Assembly: GCF_002086485.1 (NCBI RefSeq)
Contig: NZ_MVHF01000029.1
Location: forward strand, 38,726-102,725
Direction of reading: 5' to 3'
Origin: Mycobacterium aquaticum
GTDB lineage: Bacteria; Actinomycetota; Actinomycetes; Mycobacteriales; Mycobacteriaceae
Length of the DNA stretch: 64,000 nt
Shown here: positions 1-8,571 of the stretch, in pieces
How positions within the stretch are numbered: position 1 is the stretch's first letter
Layout: each line of letters opens with the position of its first letter
Made by a program: the position numbers and the translations under genes
The notes under the pieces: model-generated
The model's database searches: none
Told to the model about the DNA's origin: nothing
The model's input: only the letters and a program-made list of their open reading frames with translations

Positions 1-1
1 C

Positions 2-100
2 AACCTCACGGATCTGGAGCTCGGCCTGCTGGCGCTCGTGGCCCCGGTGCTCCGCAAGCTGGCGTACACCGATGCAAAAGCAGGCACACTTGACTCATGA
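2..100 (+). CDS. 3' end of an unidentified gene (partial)
   Basis: An open frame runs in from the left edge and ends at TGA 98-100, giving 32 residues that finish in AYTDAKAGTLDS. Its stop overlaps the pmmB start in an ATGA arrangement, which suggests a shared transcript. In M. tuberculosis deoD precedes pmmB, but this tail does not resemble the DeoD C-terminus I remember, so no function is assigned. Confidence 0.6.
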   Translation, partial: NLTDLELGLLALVAPVLRKLAYTDAKAGTLDS

Positions 101-1743
101 CCCAATCGGCGATTTCGGCGGTGGCTCAGACGTGGATCACCCACGACCCCGATCCGGACACCGCGGCGGAGCTGTCCGCGTGTGACCCCGATGAGCTCGC
201 ACGGCGGTTCAACAACCCGTTGACGTTCGGCACAGCCGGGCTGCGCGGTCCGGTACGCGGTGGACCCGACGCGATGAACCTGGCGGTGGTACTGCGGACC
301 ACCTGGGCGGTGGCGCAGGTGCTCAAAGACCAGCTCGCCCGTGACGGCACCGGATTCACCCCCAGCGAGACGCAGGTCGTGGTGGGCCGCGACGCCCGGC
401 ACCGGTCCGATGAGTTCGCCCTCGCGGCCGCGGAAGTCCTTGCCGCCCAGGGCTTTCAGGTGCTCCTCATGCTCGCGGCCGTCCCCACGCCCGTGGTGGC
501 GTTCGCCGTGCGGCACCGCAGCGCCACGGCGGGTATCCAGATCACCGCGTCGCACAACCCGCCTGCGGACAACGGGTACAAGGTGTTCGGCAAAGGCGGC
601 ATGCAGATCATCTCCCCCACCGACCGCGAGATCGAGGCTGCCGTCGCCCGCGCACCCCATGCCGACGAGATTCCCCGCGCCACCGTGCAGACCGGAGGCC
701 TCAACGAGATCCGGCACTACCTGGAACGGGTTGCGCACGTGCGCCACACCACCGGATCAGTGCGGGTCGCGCTGACCCCGCTGCACGGAGTGGGCGGCGA
801 ATTCGCGCTCGACGCACTGGCAATGGCCGGCTTCGACGATGTCTACGTGGTGGAAAGCCAGTTCGCGCCCGATCCGGACTTCCCCACCGTGGCGTTTCCG
901 AACCCCGAGGAACCCGGGGCCACCGACGCGCTGCTGACGCTGGCCGCCAAGGTGTCGGCCGATGTGGCGATCGCGCTGGATCCCGACGCCGACCGCTGCG
1001 CCGTCGGCATTCCCACCGCCGATGGCTGGCGCATGTTGTCCGGCGATGAAACCGGTTGGCTGCTGGGCGATTACATCCTGTCGCAGATCGAGCCAGGCCC
1101 GGTCAGCGAGGCCACGGTGGTGGCCAGCACCGTGGTGTCATCACGCATGCTGGCCGAGATCGCCACCGCGCATGGCGCACACCACGCCGAGACTCTGACC
1201 GGATTCAAGTGGCTGGCCCGCGCCGGAGGCCCCGGCACCACGCTGGCATACGCATACGAGGAGGCCATCGGGCATTGCGTCGACCCCGCGGCGGTACGGG
1301 ACAAGGACGGGATCAGCGCCGCGATCCTGTTCTGCGATCTCGTTGTGGCCCTGCGCGATCAGGGCCGCACGGTGCAGGATGCGCTCGACGGCCTGGCCCT
1401 GCGACACGGTGTCCACGTGACGGGCGCGGTGTCGCGGCCGGTCGAGGACGCCGAGGCCGCGATGTCACGGCTGCGGACCACCCCGCCTGCCGAACTCGCC
1501 GGTTTCCCGGTGAGCGTCGAAGACCTGCTGCAGCGGTCCGGCGAGCAGCGCACCGATGCGCTGATCCTCACCGGCGGTGACGAGCGGACCACGGTGCGAG
1601 TTGTCGTGCGACCCTCCGGAACCGAGCCGAAACTGAAGTCCTACACCGAGGTTCGGTGCGCGCCGACGGACGACCTGACCATGGCACGGGCCCGGGCGAG
1701 CACGCTCAACGACGAACTCGCCACCGCCGCCGCACTCTTTTGA
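97..1743 (+). CDS. pmmB: phosphomannomutase/phosphoglucomutase (alpha-D-phosphohexomutase)
   Basis: 548 residues, normal for the long PmmB-type phosphohexomutases, which move a phosphate between C1 and C6 of hexose phosphates in the cytoplasm. The phosphoserine loop TASHNPPADNGYK places catalytic Ser at residue 152. The Mg2+ loop DPDADR is at 295-300. A sugar-binding EEAIGH motif (usual form GEESGH) and the phosphate-binding RPSGTEPK near the C-terminus complete the four-domain layout. The ATG overlaps the previous stop, and the gene ends 4 bases from convergent upp. Sugar preference (mannose or glucose) cannot be read from the sequence. Confidence 0.93.
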   Translation: MTQSAISAVAQTWITHDPDPDTAAELSACDPDELARRFNNPLTFGTAGLRGPVRGGPDAMNLAVVLRTTWAVAQVLKDQLARDGTGFTPSETQVVVGRDARHRSDEFALAAAEVLAAQGFQVLLMLAAVPTPVVAFAVRHRSATAGIQITASHNPPADNGYKVFGKGGMQIISPTDREIEAAVARAPHADEIPRATVQTGGLNEIRHYLERVAHVRHTTGSVRVALTPLHGVGGEFALDALAMAGFDDVYVVESQFAPDPDFPTVAFPNPEEPGATDALLTLAAKVSADVAIALDPDADRCAVGIPTADGWRMLSGDETGWLLGDYILSQIEPGPVSEATVVASTVVSSRMLAEIATAHGAHHAETLTGFKWLARAGGPGTTLAYAYEEAIGHCVDPAAVRDKDGISAAILFCDLVVALRDQGRTVQDALDGLALRHGVHVTGAVSRPVEDAEAAMSRLRTTPPAELAGFPVSVEDLLQRSGEQRTDALILTGGDERTTVRVVVRPSGTEPKLKSYTEVRCAPTDDLTMARARASTLNDELATAAALF

Positions 1744-1747
1744 CGCC

Positions 1748-2371
1748 TCAGCGCGGCCCGAACTGACGGTCCCCCGCGTCACCGAGACCCGGGACGATGT
1801 AGGCGATCTCGTTGAGCCCGTCGTCGATGGTCGCGGTGATCAGCCGGATGCCGGGGGCCACTTTCTCCAGTGCCGCAATGCCTTCGGGCGCACATACCAC
1901 GCACACCGCGGTGATGTCGACGGCGTTGCGTTCTTGCAGCAGGTCAACGGTGTAGGCCATCGACCCTCCGGTGGCCAGCATCGGGTCGAGGACGAAAACC
2001 GAGCGGGCACTCAGGTCGTCGGGCAGGGACGCCAGATACGGCGTGGGCTGGTGGGTGGTTTCGTCACGGGCCATGCCGACGAAACCCACCTGGGCCTCCG
2101 GGATCAGCGCGTGCGCCTGATCGACCATGCCCAGCCCGGCGCGCAGTACGGGTACCAGCAGCGGCGGATTGGCCAGCCGGGAACCGGTGGTGTCGGTCAA
2201 CGGCGTGCGGACCGGGATCTGTTCGCACGGGGCGTCGCGGGTGGCTTCGTAGACCAGCATTAGCGTCAGATCCCGTAGGGCCGCACGGAACGCCGCGTTG
2301 TCGGTGCGCTCGTCGCGCAGGGTGGTCAGCCGGGCAGCGGCCAGTGGGTGCTCGACGACACGTACGTCCAT
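1748..2371 (-). CDS. upp: uracil phosphoribosyltransferase
   Basis: 207 residues, the usual Upp length. Converts uracil and PRPP to UMP in pyrimidine salvage. The PRPP loop VLDPMLATGGS covers residues 127-137, with Asp129 and Thr134-Gly-Gly in the expected places; the C-terminal YIVPGLGDAGDRQFG is the uracil-binding tail of the family. ATG 2371 gives the normal N-terminus (MDVRVVEHPLAAARLTTLRD). It converges on pmmB and its functional partners add, deoA and cdd lie further along the window. Confidence 0.96.
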   Translation of the reverse strand: MDVRVVEHPLAAARLTTLRDERTDNAAFRAALRDLTLMLVYEATRDAPCEQIPVRTPLTDTTGSRLANPPLLVPVLRAGLGMVDQAHALIPEAQVGFVGMARDETTHQPTPYLASLPDDLSARSVFVLDPMLATGGSMAYTVDLLQERNAVDITAVCVVCAPEGIAALEKVAPGIRLITATIDDGLNEIAYIVPGLGDAGDRQFGPR

Positions 2372-2380
2372 GCGCCGACC

Positions 2381-3274
2381 TTAAACGGTCTGCGCCGGAT
2401 CAGGGACCGCAGTGGCGATGTGCGTCAACTTGTCCGGGCTGAGCACCCACAGCAGCTCGTCGATACCCTCCGCCGACGCCGCCACCGTCAGAAACGCCGC
2501 CAGATTGCTGTCCTGCGAAATCAGCGCGGCGGCCTGTCCATTCGCGGTGATCCACGTGACTGTGGAGTTGCGCCAGAACCGGCGCCGGAACGCCAGCACG
2601 AACTTCGCGACCCGTTGCCGCCCGACGACGGGAACAGGTGCGGCGTTGCGCATCCCGTTCCCGTCGGTATAGCTGGCCACGTCCGAGGCCAGGAGCTCCT
2701 CCAGGTCCGACATGTCGCCGGTCTGCGCTGCGGCCACGAACGCCGTCAGCAACCGCCGCTGTTCGTCGGTGCTGGCCGGCTCGCCGCGCCGGGCGACCAG
2801 ATGCCTGCGGGCCCGGCTCACCAGCTGACGGGCGTTGACGTCACTCACCGCGATGGTCTCGCCGATCAGTTCGTACGGGTAGTCGAACGCCTCGCGCAGG
2901 ATGTAGGCCGCGCGCTCGGGCGGCGCGAGTTTCTCCATCAGCATCAGCGTCGCCACCTGCAGAGCCTCGCCGCGTTCGGCGCCCAACGCCGGGTCAGCGC
3001 TCGTGTCGACCGGATCGGGAAGCCAAGGCCCGATGTAGGTTTCGCGCCGGACCCGGGCCGACTGCAGCACGTTGACGCACATCCGCGTCACCATCGTGGT
3101 CAAGAATGCGGCAGGCTCACGCACCTCGTCGCGTTCGGTGGCCTGCCACCGCACCCAGGCGTCCTGCACTACGTCTTCGGCCTCGGCGACACTGCCCAGC
3201 ATGCGGTAGGCCAGGCCGAACAGCCTCGGACGGACCTTCGTGAAGACCTCCTCGGCGTCGGCAAGGTCGGTCAT
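2381..3274 (-). CDS. ECF41-type (SigJ-like) RNA polymerase sigma factor with SnoaL-like C-terminus
   Basis: 297 residues. Sigma-70 region 2 lies at about 8-75 (LFGLAYRMLGSVAEAEDVVQ) and region 4 at about 110-165, followed by a SnoaL-like extension of about 120 residues. The linker has WLPDP (family WLPEP) and the tail has SPDKL (family NPDKL); TDGNGM stands where DGGGK is usual. These mark ECF41, whose C-terminal domain controls activity in place of a separate anti-sigma factor. Unlike the sigJ at 32872, no carboxymuconolactone decarboxylase-like partner is adjacent. Divergent from the LuxR regulator at 3413; 9 bases separate it from upp. Confidence 0.88.
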   Translation of the reverse strand: MTDLADAEEVFTKVRPRLFGLAYRMLGSVAEAEDVVQDAWVRWQATERDEVREPAAFLTTMVTRMCVNVLQSARVRRETYIGPWLPDPVDTSADPALGAERGEALQVATLMLMEKLAPPERAAYILREAFDYPYELIGETIAVSDVNARQLVSRARRHLVARRGEPASTDEQRRLLTAFVAAAQTGDMSDLEELLASDVASYTDGNGMRNAAPVPVVGRQRVAKFVLAFRRRFWRNSTVTWITANGQAAALISQDSNLAAFLTVAASAEGIDELLWVLSPDKLTHIATAVPDPAQTV

Positions 3275-3328
3275 GAGACGTAGTCAAACACACCGTCGCC
3301 CCCGCCACCGGCGATGCCCTGCACAGGC

Positions 3329-3350
3329 TGTGACACATCGCACTGTCACA
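3329..3350. promoter_or_regulatory. inverted repeat between divergent regulators (candidate operator)
   Basis: Perfect 7-base arms TGTGACA and TGTCACA are separated by 8 bases. They lie in the 138-base gap between the ECF41 sigma gene and the LuxR-type regulator, so either gene could be controlled from it. The protein that would bind is not known. Confidence 0.4.
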
Positions 3351-3412
3351 GATCGGCGGACCGCCCGGTCTATCTGAACGACACCGCCCGCAGCACGCAA
3401 CGAGGAGTAGCA

Positions 3413-6178
3413 ATGCGCCGAACCCGACGCCTGTACGGTCGCGACGCCGAATGCGCGGCACTCGACGAGCTGCTCGCCGACGTCCGCGCAGGCCGCGGCC
3501 GGGTGCTGGTGCTGCGCGGTGAGCCCGGCGTCGGCAAAACCGCGCTCTTGACCTATCTGCACACCCGCCGACCCGACGCGCGGGTGCTGCGGGTCACCGG
3601 GGTGGAGTCCGACATGGAACTGCCCTACGCCGGTCTGCAGCATCTGTGCGCCCCGCTGCTCGACAGACTCGACAGCCTGCCTCAGCCCCAGCGCGATGCT
3701 GTGAGCGTCGCGTTCGGTCTGGCCGCCGGTCCACCGCCCGACGCATTCCTGGTGGGACTCGCGGTGCTGAGCCTGTTTTCGGCGATAGCAGGCACGCAAC
3801 CGCTGCTCTGCCTCGCCGACGATGCGCAGTGGGTCGACCAGGCCTCGCTGCAGGCACTCGCGTTCGTCGCGCGCCGGCTCACCGCCGAGCCCGTGGGCGT
3901 GATCTTCGCGGCCCGGGCCGCCTCCGGGCACGACACCGCGCTGACGGGGCTCCCGGTACTGGCCGTCACCGGGCTGGCCACCGAACACGCCGGGCAGCTC
4001 CTCGACTCCGTTGTGCCGGGTCGTCTCGACCGCCGGGTCCGCGACCAGATCGTGGCCGAGACCCGCGGCCTTCCGCTCGCGCTGCTGGAGTCGATCCGCA
4101 ACCGCACTGCCGCCGAACTCGCCGGAGGATTCGGCGACCCGGGCCGCCCCGGACCGCCGCTGCCGATCGAGCTGACCTACGTACACCGCATCGCGGCGCT
4201 ACCCCGCTCGACCCGACGGCTTCTGCTGGTCGCCGCCGCGGATCCCGTCGGCGATCCCGTTCTCCTGATGCGGGCGGCGCAGCGGCTCGGTATCCCCCCG
4301 AGCGCCCTGGCTCCGGCCGAAAGCGAAGGCCTGATCGAACTGACAGGACGCGTGCTCTTCGATCACCCGCTGGTGCGCTCGGCCGCCTACCGGTCGGCCG
4401 ACCTGGCCGAGCGGCGCGCGATCCACGGCGTGCTGGCAGAGGTCACCGACCCCGGCGTCGACCCCGACCGGCGCGCCTGGCATGCGGCGTACGCCACCAC
4501 CGGCCCCGACGACGCCGTCGCAGCCGACCTGGAGGCGGCCGCCGAGCGCGCACAACAGCGCGGTGGAGTGGCGGCTGCCGCCGCACTTCTGCAGCGGGCC
4601 TCCGCACTGACCCGCGATCCGGTACGCCGCGGTGCCCGGGCACTGGCGGCAGCGCGCGCCAAGTACGATGCGGCGGCCCTGGGCGAGGCCGAGGATCTGC
4701 TCGGCATCGCCGAACTCGGGCCGTTGACCGATCTGGACCGCGCCCGGGCCGCCCGGCTGCGGGCCAGGCTGTTGGTCGCCCGCGGCCACCTCCAGGGTCC
4801 TGCGGTCGCCGGACTGATCGACGCTGCACGGCAATTGGAGAACCTCGACGATGCGGCCGCCGCCGAGACCTACCTCGAGGCACTCACCGCGGCCATGCAT
4901 GCAGGCCGGCTCGGTGAGACCGCCGCGCTGCACGACACCGTACGGTCCGCGCGGGCCCTCCCGACGCCAACGCCCGAACCTACCCATCCGGCGTACCTCC
5001 TGGTGAGCGGCATCTCGCGACGGATCGGAACCGACAGCGGCACAGGACATGCCGAGTTGCGTGCGGCGGTGTCCCTGCTGGACACCATGCTGCACGCGGA
5101 TCGTGGTCACATCCATTGGCCGGGTGCGGCTTTCCCGATCGCTCAGGAATCTGCCGTGCACGAGATCTGGGACGACGAAGCGTGGCATCGGCTCGCCACG
5201 CGAGCGGTCCAGCTGGCGCGGGACAGCGCGGCCCTGGCCATCCTGCCCCGGGCCCTCGGCTATCGGGCCGGAGCGCACGTACAGGCAGGCGAATTCGCCG
5301 CCGCGGCCATGCTGCTCGAAGAAGCCGATTCGATCAGCGCCGCAACCGGATACCCGTTGCTGACCGACCACTCGCTGATCCTGACCGCCTGGCGTGGTCA
5401 TCCCACCGACGCCCTCCCGCTGATCCAGGCGACGGCCGAGCGAGCCACGGTACGGGGTGAGGGCCGCCTGCTCGGGTTGACCGCGTATGCCAGGGCTGTC
5501 CTGCACAACGGTCTCGGTGTCTACGACCAGGCGTACGCCGCCGCGCGTGAGGCGTGCGAATACCAGGACCTCGGCCTGCTCGGCTGGTCGCTCACCGAGC
5601 TCGTCGAATCGGCGTCACGGTGCGGCGAACCCGACGCCGCCAAACGAGCGCTGCGGCAATTGGAGGAAAGCACCCTGCCCAGCGGAACCGATTGGGCGCT
5701 GGGCACACTCGCCGGGGCGCGGGCCCTGCTCGGCGACGATCAGCTTGCCGAGGACCTGTACGTCGAAGCTATCGAGCGGCTTGACCGGACGCGCATCGTC
5801 GTGCACCAGGCACGGGCCCGGCTGCGTTACGGCGAATGGCTGCGCCGCATGAACCGGCGGCCCGACGCCCGCACCCAGCTCGGCGCCGCCCACGCCATGT
5901 TCACGCGCATGGGCGCACAGGCCTTCGCCGAGCGCACGCGCCGCGAGCTGGTGGCCGCGGGCGAGAAGACCCGGAGAGGGCCCGTCGGTGGCGGCGATCG
6001 GCTGACCGCACAGGAAGCCCAGATCGCCGGGCTGGCTGCCGCTGGGCTGACCAATCAGGAGATCGGGGCGCAGCTGTTCATCAGCACCCACACCGTGGAG
6101 TGGCACCTGCGGAAGGTGTTCGTGAAGCTCAACATCACCTCGCGCAGGCAGCTGCGCGGGACCTCGTGGGCCGATTGA
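3413..6178 (+). CDS. large ATP-binding LuxR-family transcriptional regulator (LAL type)
   Basis: 921 residues from ATG 3413, which has a GAGGAG ribosome site at 3402-3407; the open frame extends 33 codons upstream but without such a site. The N-terminus holds an AAA-type ATPase with Walker A GEPGVGKT (about residues 35-42) and a Walker B-like LLCLADDAQWVD. A long helical, TPR-like middle follows, and the last 65 residues form a LuxR helix-turn-helix (LTAQEAQIAGLAAAGLTNQE, then HTVEWHLRKVFVKL). This is the MalT/LAL design, in which ligand and ATP binding switch on transcription. Ligand and targets are unknown. Followed 93 bases later by a SigH-like sigma factor on the same strand. Confidence 0.9.
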   Translation: MRRTRRLYGRDAECAALDELLADVRAGRGRVLVLRGEPGVGKTALLTYLHTRRPDARVLRVTGVESDMELPYAGLQHLCAPLLDRLDSLPQPQRDAVSVAFGLAAGPPPDAFLVGLAVLSLFSAIAGTQPLLCLADDAQWVDQASLQALAFVARRLTAEPVGVIFAARAASGHDTALTGLPVLAVTGLATEHAGQLLDSVVPGRLDRRVRDQIVAETRGLPLALLESIRNRTAAELAGGFGDPGRPGPPLPIELTYVHRIAALPRSTRRLLLVAAADPVGDPVLLMRAAQRLGIPPSALAPAESEGLIELTGRVLFDHPLVRSAAYRSADLAERRAIHGVLAEVTDPGVDPDRRAWHAAYATTGPDDAVAADLEAAAERAQQRGGVAAAAALLQRASALTRDPVRRGARALAAARAKYDAAALGEAEDLLGIAELGPLTDLDRARAARLRARLLVARGHLQGPAVAGLIDAARQLENLDDAAAAETYLEALTAAMHAGRLGETAALHDTVRSARALPTPTPEPTHPAYLLVSGISRRIGTDSGTGHAELRAAVSLLDTMLHADRGHIHWPGAAFPIAQESAVHEIWDDEAWHRLATRAVQLARDSAALAILPRALGYRAGAHVQAGEFAAAAMLLEEADSISAATGYPLLTDHSLILTAWRGHPTDALPLIQATAERATVRGEGRLLGLTAYARAVLHNGLGVYDQAYAAAREACEYQDLGLLGWSLTELVESASRCGEPDAAKRALRQLEESTLPSGTDWALGTLAGARALLGDDQLAEDLYVEAIERLDRTRIVVHQARARLRYGEWLRRMNRRPDARTQLGAAHAMFTRMGAQAFAERTRRELVAAGEKTRRGPVGGGDRLTAQEAQIAGLAAAGLTNQEIGAQLFISTHTVEWHLRKVFVKLNITSRRQLRGTSWAD

Positions 6179-6271
6179 GCATTCTGGGACCACGGACTGT
6201 CAAGGGTCCGCCATCCGATGCCGACGGCAAGGCTCTATTTGTATCCGTCCCACCCATTCTGGAGGCTCCCC

Positions 6272-6913
6272 ATGCTGCCGCAGTCCGACGGCCGGCCCAG
6301 CACCCCGCCGGAGATGCCCGCGACGTCCACATCCGAGGTGGAGTCGGAAGCAGAGCTGGCGGCCCGCTTCGAGCGCAACGCCATGCAGTACCACGCCGTA
6401 TTGCTGCGCGGGGCACGGCGGTTGACCCACAGCGAGGCCGACGCGGAAGATCTGCTGCAGGACACGCTGATGAACGCCTATGCGGGATTTCGGCGCTTCG
6501 AGCCCGGCACCAACATGCGCGCCTGGTTGTTCCGCATCATGCACAACCGGTGGGTCAGCTTGCATCGCACCAAACAGCGCAGGCCCGACGTGTTCACGGT
6601 CGAAGACATCACCGACAGCGATCTGGCCGCCAGCTCCGTGCACTTGTCCGCGGTGCACCGCTCTGCTGAGGACGAGGCCCTCGACATCCTGTCGGACAAG
6701 GTGATTCGCGAGGCGCTCAACGATCTGCCCGAGGTGTTCCGTCTCACCGTGTACTACGCCGACATGCAGGGGCTCACCTATGCGCAGACCGCGGCGCTGC
6801 TGGGTGTGCCCATGGGCACGGTGATGTCGCGGGTCGCCCGCAGCCGCGAACGGCTGCGGGTCTCGCTGGCAACATTGGGCGAAACGCGCCGCGGCGAACA
6901 ACGCGTGGCGTGA
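6272..6913 (+). CDS. ECF sigma factor, SigH/SigR-like
   Basis: 213 residues from ATG 6272, chosen because GGAGG sits at 6261-6265; an ATG at 6218 is in frame but lacks a site. Region 2 (ARFERNAMQYHAVLLRGARR, then SEADAEDLLQDTL) and region 4 (YYADMQGLTYAQTAALLGVP, then MGTVMSRVARSRERLR) closely follow M. tuberculosis SigH, including AYAGFRRFEPGTN. SigH controls redox and heat stress genes with the zinc anti-sigma factor RshA. No zinc-binding anti-sigma gene (HxxxCxxC) follows here, so this is probably a paralogue with a different mode of control. Confidence 0.9.
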   Translation: MLPQSDGRPSTPPEMPATSTSEVESEAELAARFERNAMQYHAVLLRGARRLTHSEADAEDLLQDTLMNAYAGFRRFEPGTNMRAWLFRIMHNRWVSLHRTKQRRPDVFTVEDITDSDLAASSVHLSAVHRSAEDEALDILSDKVIREALNDLPEVFRLTVYYADMQGLTYAQTAALLGVPMGTVMSRVARSRERLRVSLATLGETRRGEQRVA

Positions 6914-6961
6914 CCGGCAATTGACACGGAACCGAACAACGCCGGCGGGCGTCATAAAGAC

Positions 6962-7252
6962 ATGTTCGCCGACACCGCCCTGATCCATGCCCTCGGCAGC
7001 GCGTACTCCAGTCACGCCGCCGACCTCACCGCCGCCGCAGCGCTGCTGCGTTGCGCCGACACCCCCGCCTCGGCACTCGGGCCGGTCGGCGCCGACTTCC
7101 TGGCTGCGTTGCGCATGGCTCTCGCCGACCACTCGGCCGCCATCACCGCGCTGGGTGCGGGTGTCCGGACCGCCGCGGCGTCCGCCGCCGGGACCGCCGC
7201 CGATTTCGACGCCGCGGGCCGGCGGGCCGCCGACCTGCTGCCCTGGGTGTAG
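6962..7252 (+). CDS. small Ala-rich helical protein, ESX/EspC-like
   Basis: 96 residues, about a third alanine, predicted to be two long helices with no signal peptide or membrane segment. Size, composition and position before a WXG-like NlpC/P60 gene resemble the EspC/DUF2580 group of type VII secretion-associated proteins. That is a family-level guess, as no diagnostic motif was seen. It ends 2 bases before the next start, so translation is probably coupled and the two products may pair. Confidence 0.6.
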   Translation: MFADTALIHALGSAYSSHAADLTAAAALLRCADTPASALGPVGADFLAALRMALADHSAAITALGAGVRTAAASAAGTAADFDAAGRRAADLLPWV

Positions 7253-7254
7253 CC

Positions 7255-8373
7255 ATGCCGGGCGCCCTCGTCAGCGCATTGGTCGCACCGCTACGCGAGG
7301 TGCAGGCGCTGGTCGGTCCGGGCTGGTCGGTTACCGGCGGTCCGGACGCGGTGCTCGCCGAGGTGCGCGACGCACTCAGCGCCGTGGCCGCGGGCTCCCG
7401 CCGCTCGTGGGCTGCGGTGGGCGACTGGTCGGGCGCCGCCGCCGACGCCGCCGGACGAGCTGCGACCCTGACCGCCGCGACGGCGGATGCGCTAGCCGAC
7501 CGCGCGGAAACCCTTGGCGCCGTGGCGCGGCAGGCGGGCTCCGCGGTGCAGTCGGCCGCCGCCCGGCTGCGGGCCATCGTGGCCGGCTTCGACGAACGGG
7601 CCGCAGCGCTCGAAGCTCGCCTCGAGGAACCCGGGGCGGCCGAGGCGCTGCTGGCCGAGGCACAACACGCACTACGTGACGCCATCGCCGTCGTCGACGA
7701 GTTGCGTGCCCAACTGGACGACCACGCCTCGGCCGTCGGCGCCGGGGGCGGCACAGTGCCCGCAGCGACCGTTCCGGCCGGTCTGGGAATGCCGTCAGGC
7801 CTGAGTCCTGGGCCCGGGTTGCCGACGTCGCCGGCGATGTCGGCACCGTCGAGCCCCGGCGCGCTCTCGGGTATGACGGGCCCGTTGGCGGCGCTCGTCG
7901 GGCGCCACCGGCCCGGCGATCCGGCCGGCTCGGCACGCGAGAGCGCGGTCGGCGCCCGCGATCCCGGCATGTTCGGGGAAGGGGTGGCGGTGCGGCTGCC
8001 CGACGGCAGCACCGCGCGCGCCCCGAACGCGGTGGCGGCCGATGCCGTGCGTAACGCGTTGACGCAGCTGGGGGTGCCGTACCGCTGGGGCGGCACCGCA
8101 CCCGGCGTCGGCCTGGACTGCAGCGGTCTGACGCAATGGGCGTATCACGAAGCGGGGCTGGACATTCCGCGGCTGGCGCAGGAACAGGATGTCGGCGCCG
8201 CGGTGTCCGCGGATGCCCTGCGGCCCGGTGACCTCGCGGTGTGGGACGGCCATGTGGCGATGATCGTCGGTGATTCGACCATGATCGAGGCGGGCGACCC
8301 CGTCCAGCTCTCCTCGATCCGCACCACCAACGCCGGGCAGGGTTTCCATGGCTTCTTCCGTCCCACCGCCTGA
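7255..8373 (+). CDS. NlpC/P60 peptidoglycan hydrolase with WXG-like N-terminal domain
   Basis: 372 residues. The N-terminal 160 are helical with a W-S-G turn (VGDWSGAAADAAG, near residue 60) as in WXG100 secretion substrates. A Gly/Pro/Ser-rich linker follows, then an NlpC/P60 domain in about the last 115 residues. The catalytic set is Cys289 (GLDCSGL), His333 (DGHVAMIVG) and Glu345 (STMIEAG); the His-to-Glu spacing of 12 matches RipA as I recall it. The family cuts D-Glu to diaminopimelate bonds in peptide stems. There is no Sec signal peptide, so export by a type VII system is a reasonable inference. Start ATG 7255 follows the previous stop; the 62-codon gene downstream overlaps it. Confidence 0.85.
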   Translation: MPGALVSALVAPLREVQALVGPGWSVTGGPDAVLAEVRDALSAVAAGSRRSWAAVGDWSGAAADAAGRAATLTAATADALADRAETLGAVARQAGSAVQSAAARLRAIVAGFDERAAALEARLEEPGAAEALLAEAQHALRDAIAVVDELRAQLDDHASAVGAGGGTVPAATVPAGLGMPSGLSPGPGLPTSPAMSAPSSPGALSGMTGPLAALVGRHRPGDPAGSARESAVGARDPGMFGEGVAVRLPDGSTARAPNAVAADAVRNALTQLGVPYRWGGTAPGVGLDCSGLTQWAYHEAGLDIPRLAQEQDVGAAVSADALRPGDLAVWDGHVAMIVGDSTMIEAGDPVQLSSIRTTNAGQGFHGFFRPTA

Positions 8374-8536
8374 CGTCGCCGCCACGATGGCCCGGGCCCG
8401 GGCCTGCCTCACGGCGCTCGAGCGGACCGCTGACGACCTGCGCGCACTGCGCGAGGGCGCCGACGCGGTGAAACGCCGACGGCGGCTGCTCGATGACCTC
8501 GCCGCGGAGTTCGGCCGCCAACAGCAGACGACGTGA
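8348..8536 (+). CDS. small coiled-coil-like protein, function unknown
   Basis: 62 residues, overlapping the end of the NlpC/P60 gene by 26 bases in another frame. The sequence is helical and charged (CLTALERTADDLRALREGAD, then VKRRRRLLDDLAAEFGRQ), which suggests a coiled coil. No signal peptide or membrane segment. The position suggests a third member of the 6962-8536 operon. An immunity or chaperone role is possible but unsupported. Confidence 0.5.
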   Translation: MASSVPPPDVAATMARARACLTALERTADDLRALREGADAVKRRRRLLDDLAAEFGRQQQTT

Positions 8537-8571
8537 CGGGCCGTGCAGGGTGCGCCGTTAGGCTGTGCCGC

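Noticed and set aside
2348..3283. A 311-codon plus-strand frame opposite the ECF41 gene
   Set aside because: Arg/His-rich with no motif; the minus strand has clear sigma regions.
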